Assembly: GCA_973895155.1 (NCBI GenBank) | Contig: OZ316899.1 | Coordinates: 11,098,001 to 11,162,000, forward strand | Length of the DNA stretch: 64,000 nt | DNA from: Marsupella aquatica | Lineage: Eukaryota; Marchantiophyta | Direction: 5' to 3' | Part shown: in pieces, positions 1 to 11,079 of the stretch | Numbering within the stretch: the first letter of the stretch is position 1 | How the letters are laid out: each line of letters begins with the position of its first letter | Made by a program: the position numbers and the translations under genes | Notes under the pieces: model-generated | The model's database searches: none | Told to the model about the DNA's origin: nothing | The model's input: the letters and a program-made list of their open reading frames with translations, nothing else

Positions 1-1
1 A

Positions 2-418
2 CTTTCGGACTTGGAGGACGGACCATATGAGAAGAGTACTTGTAACTCTGGAGTATATATGGTGACCGATGTAGGTGATGTTGAGGTTCCTTATTGTGGC
101 ATTGTCTTGGATATTTTGGATGTTAATTTTGGCTCGTTTACCACCACGGTGTTAGAGGTGAGGTGACACAAGTCCATCATGTCACCTCCAGCAAGAGCTA
201 CCATGGTGAAGGATGAGTGTGGATTTTATCGTGTGGACACAACCCGTGTTGCACCAAGCGGGACTGAGTTTAGTGACACTATAGTTTTTCCTAGCCAAGT
301 GGATCAATGCATTATGGTTCCGATGCAGACCATGGGAGGATGGTCCATTGTGATTCCCATCTTTCCACGCCGTAGGAAGGGCTTCATGCCATCAGCTCCT
401 GCAGACGATGAGGATTGA
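2..418 (+). pseudogene. C-terminal end of a CACTA (En/Spm) TNP2-type transposase, DUF4216 region
   Basis: Read from base 2, the frame is open through LSDLEDGPYEKSTCNSG, then a strand-rich stretch with PYCGIVLDIL, meets a TGA at 164-166, and resumes in the same frame as KDECGFYRVDTTR, FPSQVDQCIMVP and GGWSIVIP up to the TGA at 416-418. The order (NSGV, then Y-G-I/V-L, then KDE-GF-VD-TR, FPSQV-Q, GW-VV) is that of DUF4216, which follows the catalytic domain in plant CACTA TNP2 transposases. The rest of the gene lies upstream of the window. The internal TGA replaces a residue that is often Trp or Arg, so the copy is probably inactive. The family call rests on motif recognition, not on a search. 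Confidence 0.75.
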
Positions 419-951
419 CATGATAGACTCACTATCGCCATTTGTATTGACTATTGTCACTCCTCGCATATAAACACACATATTTCATGGCCTAGGCATC
501 TGTGTATTTGGAGAGTGGGATGGGCTTGTGTTAATAACTTGGTAAAGAAACAAGTAACAACCATACATTTATGCACATGATCCCTCGGCCTTCTGAAACA
601 AGGGATACCTATCATTAACGTCATCCTTGGAATTTTACGTTGATGCATAATTTTCTACGTCGTTTATAGCTACGCCTCCTTGACGTAACACGATTCAACG
701 TCGTGTACCGAACCATTATTTGACGTTATAACTCTCTTTAACGTCGTCCTATACTTCGTAACAAGGTAAAAACAACGTACTTAACGATGTATGTAGCGAC
801 AAAATTATATTTACCACAAGTATAACGACGTTAGCAATTTACATACAATGTTTCATTCTACGTAACAAATGATTTTCGACGTTAATCATAGGAAAAAGAT
901 ACAACATTCAAACCACACAATTTTTGCGACAAATAACATTCATGGATGTGT

Positions 952-1743
952 TTATTGCTGCACATAGACCAAATAGAGATACACTATAGCTCTACCATCC
1001 TTTCTACTGCAAATGTAGCCTACATGAGTCATGGTCATCCCTCTACAACCTCCCTCCAGACTGATGTTGATTAAGGAGTCCCTTCTCCAGACCAATAGTA
1101 CTCCTCGTCCGCTTTCCTCTTGTTGTACAAAGTACGCCTTTGGCTGGCATTCCAATTCTTCCGGACAACAGCTTCACCGGCCTGTAGCCTCTAAGCCTCC
1201 ACCTCGGCTGCACAACTTTCCTTGTAATCAAACATAGCAATCTGAAGTTCAGTGGGTGACAACTCACATTTAGACAAGGTGGGAGGGTAGGCCTCACCAT
1301 CATCATCCTCGGGCGAATCTTCCAGACCACGATCACTGCTCGGATGCAACAAGAACTCTCCTGGGTCCAGCTGCTTGTTGGCAAGAATGGAGCACTCTAC
1401 CCACCGAGTAGAGATGAAATGCAAGGTTTCAGCGAAATGCTCGATCAAGCCAGCATAGTCACTGAAGTGCTCCACAACCTGTTTCCATGTATTTGCAATC
1501 AAGAAATTGGTCTGTGAGGTACATAGCTTGTCAACAAGCCCCCATGGCAAAAGAACCCTCGAACCATCTTCTCCTCCTCACCAAGTGGGAGGAAACAACA
1601 ATGCACATTTGCAAAGGACTTCCGCACCATAGCTGAACACTTTGCCTCCTACGGTTCAACTTCTCTACACTGAGGACCTTTGATGTCTTCACTCGGGAAT
1701 GCTGGCTATAGTGAGCCTCCCGCCTATAGTTGAGTCTGTCCAA
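952..1743 (-). pseudogene. Unrecognised reading-frame remnant between the ACGT-rich blocks
   Basis: Three overlapping minus-strand frames (1743-1531, 1550-1191, 1155-952) can be read as one degraded coding region. The middle one, 119 residues, is the most protein-like, with a helical Trp/His/Phe-rich first half and an acidic DSPEDDDGE stretch. I recognise no domain. It lies opposite to the upstream CACTA gene. It could be part of an accessory ORF or chance open frame; nothing here proves expression. Confidence 0.25.
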
Positions 1744-2022
1744 TGCTGATATGTGGAATTAATGCCATTTTCCCGATGTACGTATGGTATTCTATGACGA
1801 CGTATCTGCAGCTACGTCGTTCCAAACGCCTAAACTTATGGACGTCGTCCTATACATCATTCTAATTTATGTCTTTAGGAAACAGGTAAGTTACCTCGTC
1901 GCGGAAGACGTAATGAGAGGTACAACGTATGATACGAGGTAACTTACCGTGTCTTAAAGGACGTAAACTTAACGTCACGACAATCAACGTTATCTGATCC
2001 CGTCAAATCTCCGGACGACATA

Positions 2023-2146
2023 CACATAAATTGACTTCAGATGGACCTCTACTTTTGGATTGTTTTTAATAGCGCCTGGCACTACACATAAATTGTTTTC
2101 ACATGGACCTCTACTTTTGGATTGTTTTTAATAGCGCCTGACGCTA
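2023..2146 (+). repeat. Two-copy tandem repeat of about 62 bp, each ending in a GCGC palindrome
   Basis: The words ACACATAAATTG, ATGGACCTCTACTTTTGG and ATTGTTTTTAATAGCGCC occur twice about 62 bp apart. Each unit ends in a member of the TAGCGCC palindrome family: TAGCGCCTGGCACTA at 2070-2084 and TAGCGCCTGACGCTA at 2132-2146. This ties duplication of the segment to the palindrome. Confidence 0.8.
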
Positions 2147-4357
2147 TTGAACATATGACAGTTCCAGAACAAAAAGGTTCTTCCTAAATGATGTTGATCG
2201 TAAATGACGTTGATTGTAAATGACGTTGATATAACAACAAAATACATTTATGGTGTCAAAGGATTGTCTTATTATAATGGCTTTTGGGAACTGTTAGCCA
2301 GGATCGATAATAGTCCTCGCCCGCGGAATTTTGATTCATAATTTTCTTGCGCTCATTTGTTTCCAAGGCTTCTGTGATGTCTCAGTCAATCGTAGTTACC
2401 TGTATGTCCACCGGTGACATTGTTTCCATTCCAGTGTCTGTGGCCGAAAGGTACAGGCAAGTAAGTGAGGTTTATCTTTGTGGAAGGTTTGATTTGTGCA
2501 TGAATGACATAGAGGCAATCATTCAGGAGGGAACGGAAGCCAATGACTTTGAATCTATCACATTTTTTGATGTCGATGATGGGGTGAGATTCTAGCACCT
2601 TAATATTGGGTTGCACTGCTCCATTGTCGTTCAGGAACCAAATCAAGGAGATCACCAATCCCCATAGAGGGATCCGGTGGATGTAGTTACTCTTTTCGAT
2701 AGTGATGATGAGGAGCCACCAAGGATCCCCCTTGTGGAGCCTTTGGCGCCTGACGTGGTCTTGGTCAAAGAGGAGATGCCATCGTCGCAATCCCACATTG
2801 TCTATCGGAGAAGTGCAATGGACGCGTTGCTCAAGTCAACTGGGTCCAGCGAACTTTCGAGGTTCATTGCGGTTGGAAACTTTTGGCATGAACAAGTACC
2901 TTGTTTGCCTCCGAAGTACAATGGTAACATAGTGTTTGAATTGCCTCCATTGTCGGGAATTCTTTCAAAAGGATCCCGTCTATGGGACATGGATCGAACC
3001 AAGGATTGCTACATCTGGACAAGAATATTTCCTACCACTGCAAATGTGCAGCCCAAGAAATACTGGGAATTTGGTAAAGTTACTTGTACTGGATTTATTG
3101 AGTGCAGGAATAAAACTTGTGACTACTTCCGTCGAAAGAAGAGGAGGAATGCCAAGGCCTGGGCTGGTACCCCAAAACTTGGAGGCTCTCATCGTGTTGG
3201 ATCATTCATTGAGCAGGGTGGAGTTGCTTGTCATTATTTCCAGCAGATCCCTTTTTGTGTAGAGGCATGCTCTGCAAGACTGTTTTATATGTATCCTCAA
3301 GTTCTGCTTGACTCAGATACCTATAGTCACATGTCTTGCCTTGCGATTCATATGGGTACCCACAACCATCCTTGTCGCAAGGTATTTTCTCGGAGTGCAG
3401 AAAAGGTAGTTGAAGATGTCATAAAAAAGAAATTGGAAGGTAATCCAACTTGGACGCCTGCCAGGATTAAAAATGTAGCGACAAGATCTTTTGTATAGTA
3501 TTTGTGTGAGAGCCTGGGTGAGATTGAAGATATTGAAGAAACAGAAATTTTTCAGTCTCTAATGGTAGTTTCTACTCCACAGAAATTTGCATCTCTTTTC
3601 AGGAGTGTTAGGCAGGACCAGAAAGGCCGTGGAGAGTTGGATTTTCTTGTTCAATATCAAAAGAATATCAACATGCCTTTTCTACAAAGGTACATCCTTC
3701 CAGGTCAAGGATCTCAAGAAGACAGACCTCACATATTTAAGATGACTTCCAAAGGCCACGGGTCTGGGGTGGAAAATGCAACCTAAAGGGAGTCTTGAAG
3801 GTACCTGGGTAAGCTTCGATGTCATGAAATGAATGACCAAGGATTGGGTGACTTTCATCGCACACGTTTACGATCACAATTACTACACATTGTGTACAAT
3901 ATTTACTTGCGAGCTAAAAGCTGAAGACACAGTGTCCTTCGAGAAGGCTTGGAGATAATGATTGAGGTTTCCAAAGAGAATAGGTTAGATGATCCAACAA
4001 TTCATGGCTTTATGGCAGACAATGCCCAAGCCGGATGGTTAGCAGTCTGGAATGTTTTTTTGGAGGGCACCCAAACCCTGAACGGGAGAGGACTGACGCT
4101 TTTCATTTTTACCAAGCTTTTCATTGCCATTCTGTTGAAGGAGTGTTGGAAGAGAAGCAGACTGAACATCGAATGCTATGGGATAAATTACGGAATGCAC
4201 CTACATTTGTGGAGGCTTACCAACTTTTATGAGAGATTGACCTATGGTGGCAGTCGAATAACTGCTTCCTTGGAAAGCTTCGAATGCTTCAGAGTTGGAT
4301 ATCGTGGTGGGTTGTGCGTTGGAGGCAGTGGGGAAATTTTATTTGCTTGGTGAGTAT

Positions 4358-4373
4358 TAGCGCCTGGCGCTAG
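4358..4373. repeat. TAGCGCC palindrome, first of a pair
   Basis: TAGCGCCTGGCGCTAG: 7-bp perfect arms around one T. It sits 8 bases after a good splice-donor-like GTGAGT at about 4350, inside the MULE pseudogene. Confidence 0.9.
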
Positions 4374-4542
4374 TAATATGCAAGTCAGTTTCCTTTGTAG
4401 AAGTACAATTTTCAGATGACATTCCTCAACATTCCATCCAAAGAATCCAAATAATGTAATTGATTCTCAAATATTGACCTATTTATTTTGATAAACATGT
4501 GATTACATAATAATATTGATGGTTTTGTTGAAATTTTCTGCT

Positions 4543-4558
4543 TAGCGCCTGGCGCTAG
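4543..4558. repeat. TAGCGCC palindrome, second of a pair
   Basis: Identical 16-nt TAGCGCCTGGCGCTAG, 185 bp downstream of its partner and in the same orientation. The preceding TTTTCTGCTTAG resembles a splice acceptor. The AT-rich stretch between the two copies carries no coding similarity to the flanking transposase, so it may be an intron. Confidence 0.9.
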
Positions 4559-6204
4559 TATCTTTTGCGGATGCTTACTAGTGTTTATACTTTGTCGTTC
4601 CAAGACAAAAGTGCTGAAGAAGGTGCTAGGATTCCTAACTGTACAGGGTCAGAGTCAGTTCACGTAGGAATGAAAGCATGGGTAATGAAAAGAAAAGTTG
4701 GGCTCTTCAAGGCATGTGAAATGGATCAGAATCAAGCTATATCTCAAGTTGCAGCATATACCGCATATCGGAAAGGATTGAGTAGAGGAAGAGGTCCAAC
4801 AATATGGGAAGTGGCTTTCCACTCAGCTGATCAGGCAAGTTCCCCAAAGCTGTTCAAGGATGCGATGAACATGCTCCTCTCCAATGCTGCTGAGTTTGAC
4901 TTGGAGAGAAGCGTTCCTCTCAACGGAGATGTTTTAACAAAGTCTGTCAAGAGGAAAGGACTTGCAACTGGGATTATCTCGCCACAAGACTCCCATCGGC
5001 ATGATAAAGTCCTTATCACATCGCCAAATATCAGATCACTCAAGCGTAAAAATCTGCACCACACAATGTTTTCTTCCGAGTTGGAAGAAAAACCTGATGA
5101 CATTTCCGTTGTCAATCTGTCAGGAAGTGATGATTCAAGGGATGCAAAACGTGATGATTTCAGGACACCGCAAGGACGACATCAATCATGTTCAACACAA
5201 TACCCACAAAGCGCTCCCACTGTACTTCAGCAGACATCGCTCGAATCTCCAGTTCTTGAAACATAAGTCATGCAGGGTGCATGGCATCTGCGTCGAACAT
5301 CAAAATTTAGGGCGGGTCCACATTGCAACGCATCATTTGGCGATAGTTCCAAGAGAGATGAGTGTTGAAATAGAGTGAAGAAATTTGGGTTCCCCTCATC
5401 AAACGGTGTGATCGGCATTGTTGTCAAAGGACAACACATGTTCAGGGGGGAACCCATAGCCAAAATGATATGGTTCTGCCCAAACAACACATGTTATCGG
5501 AGCCGTCCCCGCCGTGGTGTAGTGAACCTGCCCTCCTTTCTTGATGTTCTTCCTGTTATAAACGGAACAAATGTTTTGGAAGCTGAGATGAAGTATCTTG
5601 TTGACCAGGGAGTACCTATAGCCCAAGGAAGAGACGGTCCTCTACCTCCACCATCACTTTTCAAGCTTCAAATCAACGTCAACTTTTTCTCTAGAGAGAG
5701 TCAATCTTCTGGAACCCATTGTTTGTCTCCGGAGTCGGAATGGAAAGAACACGGTTCCTGATTGACCTTGACCCATGGTCACATGAAGAGGATTGAATCT
5801 GCACAAAAAGAGACCATGTCCGTCAAGGGACAATAGGATGTTTCTATTGGGAACTCATGGGGGAAGCAATTCAAAGTACAAACACATGAGAATCTAAGGA
5901 CGCCAAATAGTTACTTTGTGCAAATTTGTATTTTCCCGACTTGTTCGTGTGAGGATTTCTATTGTCGACATTCTCGTAGACAGCCATATATGCCTTGCAA
6001 CCATTTGTACTAGGTTTTCCAGACCGTTTTCAAACTAGACGTTGAGGAATCTACTTTGACCAGCCAACCAATTCTCACAGTTGGAGAAGTCTGACTGATC
6101 TTGGAGAGGGAAAATGCTCACGGTTTATAGAGAAGGATATAGTTGTCCTATACTCGAAACAGTTATATTGGTTTTTGTCGTATTACAACGGTATAGTTTT
6201 ATGT

Positions 6205-6370
6205 TAGCGCCTAGCGCTGGGATGGAAGTCTTCCTTATTATCATTTACTTCATTGTAATCTTATCACTGGAAATGATATTTTAAATTTTTGTTTCCCACA
6301 TTGTGCATTCATTCAATGTCATTTTTTAAATGTGTTGTTTGTTTCCATTTTAGCTAGCGCCAGGTGCTAG
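6205..6370. repeat. Third pair of TAGCGCC-type palindromes
   Basis: TTAGCGCCTAGCGCTGG at 6205-6221 and CTAGCGCCAGGTGCTAG at 6354-6370 bracket about 130 bp of AT-rich non-coding sequence just beyond the MULE remnant. The second copy has 8-bp arms with a G-T type mismatch, so the copies have diverged. Confidence 0.85.
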
Positions 6371-6708
6371 TCCATCATTTGTGGTCTTTCAAATTGTCCA
6401 AAGTTTTCATTCGTGGTTTTCTGCCTTATTATTTGCCTATAATATTATGTTACTTATGGTGGGACCTACCATGTCAATGTTTTTTCCTATGGCATTCACT
6501 GGTAAATATTTGTGTGTCTGATTTTTGGGACACTATTTTCCAGAAGTATGTTGGTGATTCCAGACTCACTTATCATCAGACAAAAATTGTTGCCATGTTA
6601 GTTGGTTCTAGGCTCTAGAATATAAATGAAGCGCAGCCAATGAATATTGCTTATTTTCAGATGTATCTGGTTTGAAGTAATGAAGTATTATCATGTTCCA
6701 ATGACTTA

Positions 6709-6794
6709 CTTTTCCTGGTAACAACAACATATTCCTGATAACAACAACATTTTCTGTTACCAGAATTCTTGTTTCTTTTTTCCTATCTCGGTGG
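6709..6794 (+). repeat. Left arm of an imperfect inverted repeat around a copia fragment
   Basis: TTTTCCTGGTAACA, then GAATTCTTGTTTC and CCTATCTCGGTGG, are matched in reverse complement at 7850-7918. The innermost 13 bases (CCTATCTCGGTGG / CCACCGAGATAGG) match perfectly; the outer part is interrupted by small differences. Confidence 0.75.
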
Positions 6795-7427
6795 CTATAC
6801 TCGCCTGATCTAGCCCTAGCAATGGGCAAAGTGAGTAGATTCATGTCAAATCCAGGGAAGGTACATTGGGAGGTTGTGAAATGGATTCTCAGGTATCTTA
6901 AGGGCACAATAGACTATGGTCTGTTGTTTGAAAGTAGATAAAATAAAACCAAATCTTTGGTTGGCTATGTAGATTCTGACTACAGAGGCTGTCTGAAAAC
7001 AAGGAGGTCAACAACTGGATATGTGTTTACTCTTGGAGGAGGATGCATAAGTTGGAGGTCTACCTTGTAAAAGTGTATATCTCAGTCTACTATAGAAGCA
7101 GAGTATGTTGCAGCAGCAGAAGTAGCAAAGGAGGCAATTTGGTTGGATAGGTTGGTCACTTAAATGGGATTGGAGCACGAAAAAACGGCTCTTCATTGTG
7201 ACAGCCAGAGTGCGCTTTACTTAGCTATTAACCAGGTCATGGATAGCAGGGTGAAGCACATTGACATCAGGTGCCATTTTATTAGGCAAGCAGTGTCTGA
7301 TAAAATGTTTGAGCTAGTCAAGATTGATGGAAAGCTCAACCCGACTGATGCTTTTATCAAAGTGATTCCTTTGGAGAGTTACTCAAGACATCGTGCTACT
7401 TTGCAAGTTTTGCATTTGAAGCACTAG
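6775..7427 (+). pseudogene. Ty1-copia pol fragment: end of RT and RNase H
   Basis: The translation gives [64 protein letters not shown], then KHIDIRCHFIRQ. That is the connection and RNase H end of a copia polyprotein, with the D, E and D positions of RNase H recognisable. In-frame TAA codons at 7068 and 7161 replace positions that are usually Gln in this family (STL-KCISQST and LVT-MGLE), and there is another stop near 6938. No gag, integrase or catalytic RT is present, so this is a 5'-truncated copy unrelated to the fuller copia element at 31.3 kb. Confidence 0.85.
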
Positions 7428-7849
7428 TAGAGTAACTTAACAATATGTAATTTCTGTATATGGGTTACTCAATCCTGTTATGGTCATGGCTTAATTCTAG
7501 TTAACCCTTAGTTAACCTATGGTTTTTGGTGATTATCCAGAATTTCCTGTTGAGTATCTCATATGGATAACAGAAACTAGAGTCAAGGGGAAGTTTGTTA
7601 AGGATTGCTCTTAGTCTTGTGACTCATAGGTTATGGCAATTAGGCTAACCACAGTTCGGGACTTAGCTGAGATTAGGTTAGTTGTGTGTGACCTTGCATA
7701 TACCAGGGCTAGTGTAAGCCACTGGTGTGAGGATGCATGCTCATTGTAATGAAGTGGCTTGAGAGAGAGAGTGAGCTCATGTATGGAGACTACTCTTGAA
7801 GTAAAGCTTTCATGTTTGTGTGGACGTAGCTTTGGAGACAAGGGGGCAT
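7428..7849 (+). other. 3' untranslated and LTR-like remnant of the copia fragment
   Basis: A purine-rich TCAAGGGGAAGTT at about 7584 looks like a polypurine tract, followed by TGTTAAGGATTGC at about 7596, a plausible LTR start. I could not find the matching second LTR, so the LTR end is not defined. Confidence 0.45.
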
Positions 7850-7918
7850 CACCACCGAGATAGGAAACAGGAAAACAAGAATACTGGTACCAGCAAAAAG
7901 TTTCCTGTTACCAGGAAA
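7850..7918 (-). repeat. Right arm of the inverted repeat around the copia fragment
   Basis: Begins with CCACCGAGATAGG, the exact reverse complement of 6781-6793, and continues through ACAAGAAT and TTTCCTGTTACCAGGAAA. The last string is itself palindromic (7-bp arms). More TTTCCTGTTAC words follow at 8148-8198. Confidence 0.75.
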
Positions 7919-8007
7919 ATTTTACTATTACCAGTAAAAAACACAATCTAAAAATGTACCATTTAAAGTCTTATTTTTCAAAATAATTAAAATCATGGGT
8001 TTTTTTT

Positions 8008-8047
8008 GCGAGCGCCAAGCGCTGCTATTGTTAGCTCCGGGCGCTAG
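8008..8047. repeat. Fourth pair of TAGCGCC-type palindromes
   Basis: GCGAGCGCCAAGCGCTGC at 8008-8025 and TTAGCTCCGGGCGCTAG at 8031-8047. These are diverged members, only 6 bases apart, in an A/T-rich tract. Confidence 0.7.
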
Positions 8048-8805
8048 CAATATGATGATGACAAACCAAAACAAAAAAAACTTTTTTCCCCCAAAAAACA
8101 TTTTCCAAAAAAAATCCAAAAAAAAATCCAAAAAAATTACCACCCACTTTCCTGTTACCTGTAACTATTTCCTGTTACTGTTTCCTGTTTCCTGTCGTTT
8201 GTAAATACCCCGAGACAAGGTGAACCACATATTGGATTGTGTCAACTATGTGTGCATAACCTCCATTTCGACAATACCAGGCTATTCATAAAATTCCAGT
8301 ATTTCCTAAATATATTTAACAGAATTATCTAATTAAATTAATTAATTAATATTAACTCTAATTAAGTCTAATAAAGTCCTTTGCAACATAAATCACCATC
8401 CATAAGAATTTCATACTTAAAATACCTCTCTTGACACAACATTCAAGAGGATAATAGACCATCATTAATCCTTAGTTTAGTCTGTATTAATTTGCATCAT
8501 TAATTATAAAACAATACTTGTATGAGAGACAAAGAGTAGACATTATAAAGTCACACTTGCCTCCAAAGGCATAGTGAGAGTAGTACTACACTACAGTTTT
8601 GAACATGTAGTGAAGGTTAATAATTATTCATAATTGTTCATAATAATTTATTTGAAATAAAGAGCCACATATATATTAACGTACTACGGACCAGTAACTA
8701 AGCCACCACTGACTAAGCACTCATTTTCCTTAGCTAGATTGTCTTTGAAACTTAACTCAATGTTTACAATTATTTATCACATGTGTCTACTCATCAGATA
8801 TGCTA
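8048..8805. other. AT-rich non-coding stretch
   Basis: Contains A-tracts at 8077-8140 and an AATT microsatellite near 8332-8350. I see no reading frame or structural RNA. Confidence 0.6.
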
Positions 8806-10106
8806 TCAATCTTGGTCAAAAGTGTTTGCCTCTACATCTATACATCTCTCAAGATTATCTTGTGCTTTGATGACAACAGATTTTGGAATTGAAACCAAAC
8901 TATTCTTACTATTTTGGGCCTTGTAGCACCACAACATAGTATTCACACTTATTTTTTGTGGGGATGGATACCCTCGTTCATCGCGTTCCCATTTCTTACT
9001 CCAACAGTTTTTCCATCTTTCTCTTTGTCCAACATCGCTCTTCACCATATAAGGCCGAAACCATTCCACAAAACACACATGTTCCAGCTTGTTTTCAGCA
9101 TTCAAGTCTCCTTCTTCCACATCACTCATTACTCTTCCCAAATGAACAGGGTAATTGTTTTCGTCCTCTGATGCTGGTCGTTGTAGGATAAACTGCCCCT
9201 TCACAATATCTACCCTTGGTTGAAAGGCTTCATGAGGCTTGTTCTTCACTGGTCCAACGTAGTCTTCCTTTGCATCCAGTTCACATGCAACATTCCTAAA
9301 AGCTGTAGAGACATTATCTCTCCAATTTGTCCTTGGCCAAAATCCATCCTTCAATTCTATTCCATCTTCAACTCGATATTGCACAACCTCTGTTTCTAGC
9401 GTTGCTAGCACGCTCTTCCAGTATTCAATGAGATCATCCCAAGATTCTTTCAAAGTATTTGTCGCACTTCTATCTCTAATCAATTCAAAGAACTTCAAAT
9501 GCTTTTGTATCCCTTGTCGCACATCAGCCAACATTTTTATCTCAGTCATAGGTAGTCTCTTTGGCACTCCAGTTGGAAGGTTTGGACAACCATCTTTCGT
9601 CCATGACCATATTTCAATGCCGTCATTGGGCAGCCAAGGTACATCATCGTTTGACTTTAGCTTGTATTGAAAGCATGGCATCCCATCATGTCTAACATAG
9701 AAACGGAACAGATGCAGTTTTCCGTGTCCCACCAATGAATCAGGTCCTGACAAAAGAAATGGCTCAACATACGATTTAAAGTCTGGTACCTCTTGAACAA
9801 AATGTGGAACTGGACTTGGTGTTCTTGCCTTCATGAACAAGGTCATCAAATCTGGTAATGTCCAAGTCGGATTATGCATCAAAGATTCCGATAAATTTCC
9901 AAACATTGCGTCGACATCTTCATGTGTGTGACCAACCATAAGAAATCCAAGTTGAACCTCCTCAAAAACTTGGTTTGCGATTTAAAAGTGACAAATAAGC
10001 CATGACCAGCGGTTTTTGTTATCGCTTGGGGCATTGTCAAGCTGGAGTTTTAAAGTCCGTGGGAGAGATCTGTAACAGTCAGCTCGCGGTTGCAAAGTTG
10101 AAACCC

Positions 10107-10309
10107 CTGTATAATCAGCAAACAAAGCATGTTAGAATATTCAATCGCTAAAACACACAAGTTGCATCTTAAAAATACAAGGATTAAAACAACTGTGGAA
10201 CACCGTGCCGCAATGGTAAAATAAACTCTTCCTCCAAGGTAAATGTTTCTATTCAAAAACTTTTGGTATCAAACAAAATAGTAGAATGTACGGGACTAGA
10301 GAAATGTAC
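10107..10309 (-). other. Intron of the DUF7869-like gene
   Basis: The donor G/GTACAT at 10309 and acceptor TATACAG ending at 10107 join two exons in phase. The spliced frame reads through ADQGVSTLQPRADCYRSLP into LQLDNAPSDN without a stop, which supports the call. Confidence 0.8.
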
Positions 10310-11017
10310 CTTGGTCGGCAATAAAAGTTGTATCTTCCAAAAATGCTTTCTGAACATCATCCTTCAAGACATCTTTCCTTCCATATAAAATGTTACCAAA
10401 CACGTTTGTTGAATCAGGTCCCTCTAGAAGCGAATTGATCATGGGTTCTGGATTTTCTAGCATCCTTAGAATTGTTTCAATGGAACCTATACTTGAGTTT
10501 GAATCCGATGGCCAACATGCCAAATTATACTGTGCGACAGCTTTTGGGCCATAGCCATGAGTCAAAATCCCTATGACTGTGATAGGAAGTCGTAGTGCGC
10601 CGTCACAATCTTTGGAAAGCCATGGCATTTTGGGGAGAGCAGTTTTACAGTGGTCCATTTTGTCATGGATTATGCATATTGACTCCTTTGGATGAGCAAC
10701 AGAGTGTGACCTCCAAGCATGATACAAAAGCCTCCCTTGAGTGTGATCTTCATGATGCTCTCTTTCATCCCGCCTGAACAGGTCCAATTCCTCTTTGGCT
10801 CCTGAAAGACGAGCCTTTCGTTGCTGCAATTCACTGCAAGTATTACATTTAGAGAAATTATTCCCCTTCTTGTGAATCACTATCTCCTTAAAGTATTTCT
10901 GGTGAAGAAAACTCATTGTTGGTTGAGAAATGTATCCCAGACCAAGTGAAATATTTATACTGTTTACTCTCTCCCTCACAGTCTCCCAAGTATCACTTGT
11001 AGGCAACTCCCTAAGGA

Positions 11018-11079
11018 CAACTCTAGAGTTGTCTGTCATTGTTCGGAGCAACTCTAGAGTTGTCTGTCATTGTTCGGAG
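11018..11079 (-). repeat. 31-bp exact tandem duplication inside coding sequence
   Basis: CAACTCTAGAGTTG plus the following 17 bases occurs at 11018-11048 and again, identically, at 11049-11079. Since 31 is not a multiple of three, it breaks the frame. The unit carries the palindrome CAACTCTAGAGTTG. Confidence 0.95.

Larger units (their letters stand above)
620..2245. repeat. ACGT-rich region in two blocks, possible CACTA subterminal repeats
   Basis: Two blocks (about 620-940 and 1775-2245) are dense in short ACGTCG, AACGTC, GACGTT and TACGTC words in both orientations, against an otherwise AT-rich background. The blocks lie downstream of the TNP2 C-terminus and bracket minus-strand open frames at 950-1745. 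Arrays of short degenerate words near the ends are typical of CACTA elements, where the accessory protein binds them. I could not find the TAGTG end of the element, so the boundary is open. Confidence 0.4.
2347..6160 (+). pseudogene. Decayed MULE (Mutator-like) transposase with GCM1/WRKY-like finger and SWIM finger
   Basis: Homology-like segments run in order. An N-terminal acidic part (2347-2800; in-frame stops near 2593 and 2667) leads to a Cys/His region ending in HMGTHNHPC near 3350, as in WRKY-GCM1-type fingers of plant MULEs. The TAG at 3496 is in frame. A DDE-like core follows after frame changes near 3780 and 3950: VYDHNYYTL with the first Asp (about 3870), GFMADNAQAGW with the second (about 4010), then DAFHFYQ in a shifted frame (about 4095). 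A C-terminal tail occupies 4565-5760. A SWIM motif, CSCEDF then MPCNHLY (C-x-C...C-x-H), lies at about 5951-6010. At least four stops and three frameshifts make it non-functional. I did not find terminal inverted repeats or a target duplication. Confidence 0.7.

Noticed and set aside
4358-4558. The GCGC palindromes as Helitron 3' ends
   Set aside because: A Helitron hairpin should precede CTRR by about 10 bases and be single per element; here CTAG is part of the stem and copies are paired, with no RepHel gene seen.
6364-6618. An 84-codon hydrophobic frame after the third palindrome pair
   Set aside because: Phe/Leu/Tyr-rich composition arises from T-rich DNA; no domain, no start context, and it spans the palindrome region.
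7928-8204. Lys/Phe-rich frames on both strands
   Set aside because: They are products of A-tracts and T-tracts, not genes.
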